Assembly (NCBI GenBank): GCA_905250885.1
Contig: CAJNOQ010001756.1
Coordinates: 1 to 28,803 of the forward strand
DNA: 28,803 bases
Source: Didymodactylos carnosus
Lineage: Eukaryota; Rotifera; Eurotatoria; Philodinida; Philodinidae
Direction: 5' to 3'
Shown here: one piece after another, positions 20,779 through 28,803 of the stretch
Layout of the letters: the number at the start of each line of letters is the position of its first letter
Numbering within the stretch: position 1 is the stretch's first letter
Translations under genes and position numbers: made by a program
Notes under the pieces: model-generated
What the model was told of the DNA's origin: nothing
Database searches by the model: none
What the model saw: only the letters and a program-made list of their open reading frames with translations

Positions 20779-21030
20779 CATAAGTCTAACAAATTTACAA
20801 TTTGAAAGAATACGTTATGTTTTGTTCTGGAGTCCTTTCAATGCTGCATCTTTCTATATACAAACTGTGCCTAATCTCTGTCTGCAGAAGAAACTATAAT
20901 CATTTTTATGTACCACTATAGGAAAAAGATCAAGATATATGTCAAGTATTTGTCAGATATCTTTACAAAGGCACACTTTTAAATAATATGTTATAGCTCA
21001 ATTTGTAGCCCATGAAATTCTCTATCGAAA
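20779..21030 (+). repeat. Dispersed repeat copy shared with gene B intron
   Basis: About 250 bp aligns to the reverse complement of 25985-26229. Shared blocks are CATAAGTCTA-CAAA-TTAC-ATTTGAAAGAATA, CTCTGTCTG-AGAAGAAACTA, ATCATTTTTATGT-CCACT, TGTCAAGTATTT and TTTGTAGCCC. Identity is about three quarters by eye. The copy at 25985-26229 sits inside a larger inverted-repeat element, so this stretch is probably a relic of the same transposon family. Confidence 0.7.
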
Positions 21031-21293
21031 GGTATATGAAGTGGAGTGGTTAACGGAAAAATAAATGGATAGTATAAAACTGAACAATATTGACCTATCG
21101 GTTTGCTCAGATACTACCGAGTATTTCCAACCTTCAACTACTTAGTTACATTTTTTCTGAATATTTTATATATCATTTTGTAGACCGTGAAATTCTCTAT
21201 CGAATGATATAAAAACCGGAGTGTTTAACGGGAAAACGGCTGGACAATACAAAAGATGAACGCTGTTGACCTATGGATTTGTGAAGATTGGTA
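21003..21293. repeat. Two-unit tandem repeat, ~175-bp period
   Basis: Unit 1 (21003-21118) and unit 2 (21178-21293) share TTTGTAG-CC-TGAAATTCTC followed by TATCGAA, then GGAGTG-TTAACGG-AAAA, GGA-A-TA-AAAA, and GTTGACCTAT (ATTGACCTAT in unit 1). The period is 175 bp. It overlaps the end of the dispersed repeat at 20779-21030 and probably reflects internal duplication in that element. Confidence 0.75.
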
Positions 21294-21309
21294 CAAATTT
21301 TTTAAGCTG

Positions 21310-22028
21310 CAGAGAAATAGCTATCTTTAGACAGTTCTCTGAGATTTTGAGATATCTAAATCTAAAATAAGCGATTGGAAAATTTTGTAAGACGTCTTAT
21401 TATGAAGAGAACACTCTGCTCTATCAGGCTATATATAAAAATATTATTAAAGGAATTGAAAAGAAGAGAAAAAGTTATGAAACCAAAAAACACGTATTTT
21501 TTCAGCATTTTGAGCAAAAACTTAAAAAACTCTTTTCCAAAAGTGCGTGGAATACTTGGAGCGATCTTGTTTTGTATCTCACACTTTCCTCCACATTAGG
21601 CTATGTTCAATTCCAAGTAGAAAATTACTTTTAAAAAAGAGGGATTACCTTTAATAATATAGATAGACCTTTTTGCATATAAATAAGAAACAGATACGAT
21701 AAATGTTCACATGAGTATGGTCAAAAGTTCCTTCTACTAATTGTTCAATGAAAAAATATTTATTTTTCGTCAGTAAAAACGTTCAAATAGTTAAAATACG
21801 AGATAAAAAGTTGTACGTGTAAAAAAGAACAACAAGAATAAGAAAAAACATCCAAAAAAGCGCTCATACATAGATAACAAGCAGATCATCAAGCGACAAA
21901 AAAAGTACCAATAAAATATCATAAAAAAAGAAAAAGTCACCGATAAAAAAAGAACATTCTCACTGGATAATACAGAAAAAATGATTTATCACCCAAATTC
22001 TTACGAGTAAAAATATTTAATAATGGAA
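21310..22028. other. Relic repeat and 3' flank of gene A
   Basis: 21530-21600 carries the ACTTTCCTCCACATTAG end of the dispersed repeat also seen at 11945-11970. The remainder up to 22028 is AT-rich and would hold the 3' untranslated region of the minus-strand gene A. No exon is supported. Confidence 0.4.
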
Positions 22029-24096
22029 TTATAATGGTACTTCTTCAATATTAACAGCTAAATCTTTATAAAATTCTTGAATTTGTTTTTTAGCATCGCT
22101 CAAATGTTTTCTATCACCATTCAAAATCCATTCACCTCTAAAATGAAACAAAAACGATTTACACAATGCCTACAAAATAATAACAACTAAAAATAATCAA
22201 GATCAGGGATCCCAGATCCAAAAGATGAAAATCAGAAAAAAATTAGAATACAAATTTTTTGTTCATGCATCTGAGATAGACATTCTCAAAAATAATCCGC
22301 TTCAGACAACTCTAAAACACACCAATTCTTCCCCTCCTGAGAGATATTTCTTTCTCTTAAGTTATTCTATGAATAGAAACAAAGTACAGAAAACTTCAGA
22401 ATTTTTTTCAGTTCTCTAGCGTTCGTATGTAAAAAGTATGTCTAAGCTCGCAGACTACTGTAATTGATCGAAGAATGAGCAGTTTTTCAGATAAGAATCT
22501 ATACAAGGAAGACTTATAGCGAACTATTGGGATATTATTATCCAGTGCCTACTACTGGAACAGAAAGCGATATGAATGTAATACGATACATGCGCTATGA
22601 GCCAAAACTTCAGTTTAAATCCACATAAAATCAGGAAAAAAATCAGAAGATTAGAAACGAGGCAGAAAAAAGTTCAAAAATCAAAAGTTCTGGGATCCCT
22701 GATCAAGACACTGACGTTGTGTTTCATTTTTAGCTGAAATAAGTGTATAATACTACATCATCAAAAGCAAAGAAAAGAGACCTATGTTTTACATTCCACT
22801 TCTCTCAGGCAATTGCGTAGCATTTAGACATTTAAGGAAACACTGATCACCTTTACATTTTCAATCGACACGCTTGAAGTAATGTTTTTCCCTCTCAATT
22901 TAAAGCCTGTAATTAATTCACTTCTTATACATTGAACTTGAGAAAAGTGATTCTATGTAAGACTATTATTTTTAAAATAATCTGTCTACCTGATATGATC
23001 ATGACCGACATCTGTTGTACCCGGTTGTATATTCCATGTTTTTGGTGTTAATATTTTTTCATTTTGTAATTTATATTGTTGATATTTTTGATATTGTACT
23101 CCATCAAAATTATATTTCACTTTAAATTGAGCCTGTTCACCTTTGATACCATCATACCATTGTTGAATATCTTTTACCGATGTATTACCTAATTTAAATT
23201 CTTTTGATTTTTTCGAAGTACCAACAACATTTACATAAAGAAATTCTTCTAATGGATCATAAATATATTCTACATTAGGTGTACACATTTCTTCAGGTAA
23301 TTGACCATAATTTTTAACAATAAATTGATCCTGAGGATGCATTTCAATTGTCGACACATAATCTTTACCTAATTCATTAATAACATATTCATACATCATC
23401 AAAACATTACGCGTATGTTGAGTGATTATATATGGAATTGTTAAATAACCACTACCGGAACGATCTGGATTTTTCAATAATGTACCGTCATTCAATATAA
23501 AATCTAAATAGAAACAATCAGAATCACTATAGACTGATGGTCAATAAGTTAAGTTACTGAGAACAATAATTATCCATAGGGAAATTTTGTTGACGTTTCA
23601 CGATATTAGGGTCATGTGCGTGGTCACACGCGTCCACAAGCATTTTCACGTGTATTAGTGATCACGTGTGAAAAATATGACGCAAAAAATTTCCGTGAGC
23701 AGTTCACGCGTTGTCACAAGTGGAATATATTCTTTATGTGTACTCACACACCATTTTACGATGTTTACGTGCGACCACAGTTCATTTCACGATATACACG
23801 CCATTTTATATACTAAAATTTCCCCATAGGTAAACTACGTACATGCAGAGATTATTTAAATGACTACTTTCATCGGCCACTTAACGATGAGAATAATGCT
23901 GATTTTACTTACATGTTTCTGATGCTCGATATTTTGCCCACGATAGTAAATCACCGGGTGATACATCCCAATCGGCTGGTACACTAGTTGGAACATCTTT
24001 GTATTCATGAGCAGGTACTGGCTGACCATTTGTTTTTTTTAATGTTTCGGGTTTATTAACTAAATCAAAGTAACGAGCTGTTTTTTCACCAAACAT
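22029..24096 (-). CDS. Unknown-family protein, paralogue A (three exons)
   Basis: Exons on the minus strand: 24096-23913, 23503-22990, 22137-22029 (807 nt, 268 residues from the ATG at 24096). Introns are 409 and 852 nt with GTAAGT and GTAGAC donors and TTTAG acceptors. Order of motifs: ARYFDL, WDVSPGDLLSW, ETYF across the first intron, LKNPDRSGSGYLTIP, TPKTW, and a helical charged C-terminus ending IQEFYKDLAVNIEEVPL. I do not recognise the family; the close relative is paralogue B just upstream. The open exon extends 12 codons upstream of the chosen ATG to an acceptor at 24132 (IKKILYLSLLTTMFG), which looks like the core of a signal peptide, so an unseen 5' exon or a trans-spliced leader is possible. 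It lacks the cysteines of B and lacks B's second intron. Likely secreted or membrane-associated (inference). Confidence 0.8.
22204..22701. mobile_element. hAT-type MITE inside intron 2 of gene A
   Basis: The terminal inverted repeat CAGGGATCCCAGA at 22204 is matched by TCTGGGATCCCTG ending at 22701, perfect over 13 bp. The flanking octamers ATCAAGAT (22196-22203) and ATCAAGAC (22702-22709) match at 7 of 8 positions, an 8-bp target duplication typical of hAT. At 498 bp with no transposase it is non-autonomous. It makes up more than half of an intron that paralogue B lacks. The open plus-strand frame through it (22225-22419) is a shadow. Confidence 0.9.
23573..23830. mobile_element. Small TIR element in intron 1 of gene A
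   Basis: The left end CCATA-GGGAAATTTT (from 23574) is mirrored by AAAATTTCCCCATAGG (ending 23830). The interior is full of CG-containing words: TTTCACGATAT occurs twice in the same orientation (about 23597 and 23785), and TCACGTG, CACGCG and TTTACG are repeated, several of them palindromic. This composition contrasts with the AT-rich surroundings. A TA follows the right end (23831-23832); the left flank is less clear. Likely a MITE of about 257 bp, superfamily not assigned. Confidence 0.7.
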
Positions 24097-24342
24097 TGTT
24101 GTCAAAAGACTCAGGTACAAGATTTTCTTTATCTAAATGAAAAGATAGAAAAGTGATTGGAAGAGAGTAAAAGCAAAAATACAAAATTCAAAGAAGGTCA
24201 GTAGACAACATAAATTAAAAAAGATGTTCGATTAATTAATGTTTTACTAAAAGGATAAAAATATTATGAACAAGATTACAAACAAACTACTATTGTTGTC
24301 TAATCAAATCAAAACATTAGGAGAAAAACAAAATCAAATATT

Positions 24343-27300
24343 TTAGTCTGTTGTTTTTGCTTCTTCTTCTTCTTCTTCGTTTTGTTCTGTGATGTCTACC
24401 TTCAGATCTTTATAAAAATTTTTAATTTTTTTAATTGCTTCTTGTTTACTTGATAAGGGACCTTGACATTTATATGTGGCACTTATCTGTTCTTGTCCGA
24501 AATGAGCGCCGCCTTTTTGCTCACATGTCCATGTTTTTGGTAATGGAATAATTCCGAAACATTTATATTTTTGTACTTTATCACATTCAGATTTATCATT
24601 AAAATTGCATTTGACGATAAGATTTATAAGAGGATTTGTTGCCGAATTATCGATACTTTTAATCCATTCTAGAAAGAAAAATTAAGCCGTTTAACATGAT
24701 CTTTCTATTTAGTGAAAAACTAGTGATATTATAATTATTAAATATCATGGTTTTCTACTACCACTAGTAGGAAGTTCAAAGCAGTGCTATTATCAGAATG
24801 CTTATTAAAATAACTATCTTTTTATGTACAACATGCGTATATAATACTCTAAAAGAAATCCAACTGACAATTTAGTATTGAGTATCCTTAAGAGACTCAG
24901 AAATCGCTTAATAAATGGTCTATAAAGAATGGAGCACTTGATTTTTAAGAATAATTTCACAAAATGACTGTCAACTTTCTACCGTACAAAATCTTCTATA
25001 TTCGATGTTTACAATTGATTCCATTAATTGACAAATTCGTTCAGAGTAAAGACAGATTCATTAAAAACAGATTGCCAATGTGAATTTTTTGAAATAAACA
25101 CTTTTTCTTTGAAAACAGAAGTTCGATCAGAGATTTTCCTTTTTTTTTCAGTTTTCTCTATCTGCTTATCTGAGTTACATATAATATTCTTTTGCGAGCA
25201 ACAAAATTCTGTTTAAGAATTGAAACAAAACGAAGTTTCAGATAAATAATGTTCACTTTATATCTTTTTCACACACGACTAATAAAATATAATTTCTAAG
25301 AAAAGAAAATTCAGATGACAATTGTAAAACTATTCTCATTCTATACAAAGAACTGTAACTTTATGGGTGTATTTTTCTAGATCACCTTTCTTTTTTAATA
25401 TACAAAATATAAAATTTGATAAATTCTCAAAATCAGTAGAAATAAGTATACGATTTCAAAAGCCACAACTGATTCCAGTAGAAAATCGCAAAATTAATAG
25501 ACTACTGGTAAAATCAATAGATTTGGCAATCCTGGAGGAGTAAAAAGCATAAATGAGAGGCACTGTCCAAAGGACGGCGGGCGGTTTCTGCAAGAAAATG
25601 ATCCGATATATTTTTGAGAAGATAACGACTGGAACTGCTCAGAAACCGTTCTTTATTTAGTTTTTATTATTTCTACGCCATAACAGTTGATTGTGGACTG
25701 CCATATGATGAAATTCTTAATCATTTCTGAGCATCGGTCGAAAAACTCTATTCGATCATATTTAGTCATTTTCTCTGCGAGTTCGATGTTCTTAATAGAA
25801 TCTTATCTATGAAAACATGCACAATTATACAGGCTTTAAAATGATCTACAACACATCTTTTCAAACTAATGTCTTCATAGAGTTATTGGTTCAACACTGT
25901 CTATGACTATTCCTTTCTCATATATGTGACTCTCATTTCATATAGTTTTGTCAGTGCACTCAGACCCGGAATGGTTTAAACACAGCAAAATATAGAATTG
26001 AAAGGGCTACAAAATGAGCTATTATTTTAAAAGTTTGCCTTCGTAGATGTATTGAACAAAATACTTGACAGGTATTTCAATTTTTTTTCCAATAGTGAGT
26101 GGCACATAAAAATGATTAGTTTCTTCTACAGACAGAGTGCATAGTTTATAGATAGAGAAATGCAAACTTGAAGGGTTACCGAATAAGGGATAACATATTC
26201 TTTCAAATCGTAAGTTTGCTAGACTTATGCGCAAGATACCGAATGGATTCAGTAATTTTGACCTATTGTAGAACAGTGAATGTACATAAAATCGAACCAG
26301 AAATGGTTATAATATAGAAAACTGCAGAATTTAACGTATTTTAAATTCAAATACATTTCAACAAAATCAAATACAAATTCAAATGCAGTTTTTTTTAGAA
26401 AGTATATCGTCAAGCATTTATCTGCTGAATAGTACATAACTGCGCGATTTTTATTTACGCTGACTCTCAAAACTATTGAAGCACGTGTATTATCAGTTTT
26501 TCTCCTCGAAGATAATAGCTACAACAAATCTAAAGAAAGATCTACATTAAAACTAAATAACGAACGGTTCCTGATCGGTTCCAGTCATTATCTTCTCAAA
26601 AATAGATAGGGCTATTTTCTTGCAGAAATGGTTCACCACCTTTTAAATGACTTCTCAGCTTTAAAGTGATTTTTCCCGGATAATTTTCAAAATGAGTAGA
26701 TATAGAAGTGCTATATGAGCTATTGGTGTATCTCACAACTTTTTCTTACTAATCTCTCCTCTTCTGTCCGGTTGATTCAACTTACTTATAATATTGTTTA
26801 ATTTTTCCTCTTTATCGGTAGGAAATTCATTTGTAAATTTTTTTCCATTTTTATTGATTTGCACTGTTAATTGTTGTTCCATAGGAGAATATGAATATTC
26901 AATATCGTTTCGTTTAATATAGGCTTTAGGAATTTTTGATCCATTGAATTTGGCTGAAAAAAATTCATCTTCAGGACTTAATTCAATCGGTAATATGACA
27001 AGTTCGGTTAACTGTTCAATAACATTTTTGTATGTTTCTAACGTGTTCGTTGTTAAATCGCGAGTAATTGATAATGGGATTGTTAAATAGCCAGATCCAG
27101 ATAGGTCAGGATTTTTAAGAAATTTACCATCTTTTGTTACAAAATATCTAAGAAATAATGTTAACCGATTAACACGATTATATATTTTCTTACAGACATA
27201 TGTCTAAGGAAAAAAAGTAAGAGTATAGATGTGTGTTTTCAACTGATATATTAACTTCATTGAAAATCGAGTTATTCAAGTCAATTGATCACTCTTCTTT

Positions 27301-27774
27301 CATGAAGACTCTTCTCAGAGTGAGCTTCAGCACTCAGCAAGCTAGCGCGCATCAAAACTGTACATAACAAGTATTCATAAGCCCTATTTAGTTTAACTCT
27401 TTGGGATTGTTGTGTTTAAAGACTTTCATTTTTTGAAATGAAACGAAATCTCTACATACGTTTCCGTTGGTCTATCATAACTCCATGATATCACATCACC
27501 GTAGTGAACATTCCATTGTTTCGGTATTTCACTTCCATTTTCTGGTGGTTCTTCAATATCGTCAACACTTTCAAATATGGTTTCACCCGATTTTGATTTT
27601 AAATCGGTCGGTTTTGTTCGAAGATCAAAATATTTTACTTGATACGGTTGTTGTTTCTATTCAGAATTGAAAAAAAAGTGACGATGAGAAACACATCATT
27701 TATATACATAAGAAAAAAGCGTATTATTTTACAAGTTTAATCATATAGATAATATATAAAACGTGTATTCGCAT
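24343..27774 (-). CDS. Unknown-family protein, paralogue B (three main exons plus possible signal exon)
   Basis: Main exons on the minus strand: 27656-27460, 27147-26786, 24668-24343 (885 nt, 294 residues plus stop). Introns are 312 and 2117 nt with GTATGT and GTAAGT donors. Motifs parallel to A: VKYFDL, WNVHYGDVISW, ETYF across intron 1, LKNPDLSGSGYLTIP, LPKTW and IKKIKNFYKDLKVDIT. The last exon has five cysteines (KC, EC, KC, TC, KC) absent from A and a glutamate run (six codons, GAA repeats) near the C-terminus. The first main exon starts at an acceptor without ATG. The best 5' exon I see is 27774-27733 (MRIHVLYIIYMIKL, donor GTAAAA, 76-nt intron, in phase), hydrophobic like the upstream extension of A. 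That exon is tentative. Function unknown; a secreted disulfide-bonded protein is an inference. Confidence 0.75.
24360..24378. repeat. Trinucleotide run (CTT)n encoding poly-Glu
   Basis: Six CTT units (GAA on the coding strand) within the last exon of gene B encode the acidic C-terminal tail. Such runs vary in length easily. Confidence 0.8.
25567..26645. mobile_element. 1.08-kb element with ~100-bp inverted ends in intron 2 of gene B
   Basis: The left arm (25567-25667) and the reverse complement of the right arm (26549-26645) share AAAGG, TTTCTGCAAGAAAAT, TATTTTTGAGAAGATAA, CGACTGGAAC/TGACTGGAAC and TTATTTAGTTTT. By eye about four of five positions match. The interior contains the repeat copy related to 20779-21030. 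No coherent transposase is visible. A direct repeat, ATTCTCAAAATCAGTAGA (25423-25440) and ATTTTCAAAATGAGTAGA (26683-26700), 16 of 18 identical, lies outside both arms and may mark outer edges or an older insertion. Confidence 0.8.
25985..26229 (-). repeat. Dispersed repeat copy inside the gene B intron element
   Basis: Reverse-strand counterpart of 20779-21030. Sequence blocks and their order agree along about 245 bp. It lies between the inverted arms of the 25567-26645 element and gives a family link to the relic at 20779-21300. Confidence 0.7.
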
Positions 27775-28803
27775 GTATATATGTTTTGGCCTTATATAAA
27801 ACAAAATTCATTCAGAAAAAAAGACTGATCAAAACAGACATTTTTACCAGCCTTTTTTTCTTTCATAGTACAGTACACTCGTCCTTTACTTCTTCTAATT
27901 TGAATAACTTTATGTGTCTACGTGTGTATGTTAATAGTCAACTATGACACAAACCCAATAGAATGACTCACCACAAGTTCGACGAAAGTAATGCGGAATC
28001 TATTTAACCATAAAAGATCACCTATCAATAGTTTTGCATTTTCATCATGGGTAGAGAAATTTTTGAAAGTTTAAGTATGGCGAAACATCGCCGATTAACA
28101 AAACTGTAAATATCAAGTTGCATTCATCGTGTCAAACTCGATAAAATCTCATTCTTTTTTGGGTTCTAATCGTTCAAGCTCAGTTTGAGTATAAATATTT
28201 AACGTCATACTATAAGTTCGTTCTTATTTGACGAAATATTCATCATTCAAAAAGCACACAGAAAAACAGCATTTTCCATACTGAAAATCTTTAACTGTAT
28301 ACACGACGATTTACCACTTTTCCTCCGGACTCAAACTTTGCACACATCTTCTGCCCTATATACTACAACTACACATGGTTCTCTTTAAGAATGCAATATA
28401 TTCAAGATGTATATATTTTCCTAGGTTTCACAGTAGGTTTTCTAAAAATCTAAGTTTTTCTACCATGACTTTCTTACAACGCCTTTTCGAAAAAGTAATT
28501 TTATAAAAATGTCTAATGTCCGTATAACAAGCCAGAGTTGTCTGTGATGACAAGTGTGCTATGGCATGTAGATAGATGATCGTTGAAGATCGGACATCTG
28601 CTGCGCCATACTATGAATGGAAAACTGATTTCAATTAATTTCAAAATTGAATCGAAGAGAATCTGGTAGTAACCTATATTCGTTATGTATACTATTTTTA
28701 AAAAGATATTACCATACTTTTTTTGATAGCATTTGAATATCACAATACGAAAAAACAAATAGAGAATAAAATAAAAAAAACGAACAAAATTGTTTACTTA
28801 GAA
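27775..28803. other. Region upstream of gene B, nothing firm
   Basis: No supported gene. On the minus strand a strong donor (GTGAGT at about 27971) follows an open stretch reading GDLLWLNRFRITFVELV in phase with gene B, but no in-frame ATG precedes it. A 19-codon minus-strand frame near 28157-28213 (MTLNIYTQTELERLEPKKE, then stop) could be an exon of another gene or chance. ATGTCCG (28514) faces CGGACAT (28592) as a short inverted repeat. Confidence 0.3.

Noticed and set aside
21375..21599. 74-codon plus-strand frame
   Set aside because: Basic, low-complexity translation overlapping a dispersed repeat.
23616..23816. 66-codon plus-strand frame in intron 1 of gene A
   Set aside because: Lies entirely inside the CG-word-rich TIR element.
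27467..27670. 67-codon plus-strand frame
   Set aside because: Antisense shadow of exon 1 of gene B, whose minus-strand reading is supported by the paralogue.
1..28803. CRISPR arrays, rRNA, bacterial operons, telomeric arrays
   Set aside because: No regularly spaced identical repeats, no rRNA-like blocks and no bacterial gene organisation seen anywhere in the window.

Overview
This is an AT-rich eukaryotic (animal) window. Its coding regions are interrupted by short GT-AG introns, mostly 49-66 nt. It carries a SOX transcription factor gene and many small non-autonomous DNA transposons of different superfamilies. Very short introns, a group E SOX gene, PLAT-domain and Merlin-type remnants and many one-copy MITEs would fit a bdelloid rotifer. 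That placement is an inference; nothing here proves it.

Layout. 1-7139 has no convincing gene. It holds a 620-bp foldback repeat (2091-2711), a cluster of degenerate palindromic words (about 2820-3300), a 656-bp element with long inverted ends and TA flanks (3499-4154) and a piggyBac-type MITE with TTAA flanks (6072-6368). 7140-8833 is a complete five-exon SoxE-like gene on the plus strand. 8961-13000 is a graveyard: a decayed Merlin/ISXO2-like transposase (10262-10720) and a broken PLAT-domain gene (12167-12738). 13007-15087 holds two inverted copies of a hAT-type MITE, one truncated, plus a 157-bp direct repeat. 16520-16938 is a small two-exon reading frame of unknown family with a Gly/Ser run and one in-frame TGA. 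17000-22000 is mostly transposon relics with one unassigned 73-codon frame (19756-19977).

22029-27774 on the minus strand is the most gene-like accessory region. It holds two head-to-tail paralogues (B upstream, A downstream) of a family I do not recognise. They share one intron position, and each has one further intron that the other lacks. All of these introns except the shared one of B visibly carry inserted elements. A begins only about 210 nt after the B stop, with no AATAAA between them, so a two-gene transcription unit resolved by trans-splicing is possible. 27775-28803 holds nothing firm.

The genes do not form an obvious pathway: one developmental transcription factor, one small unknown frame, and one tandem pair that is probably secreted or membrane-directed.
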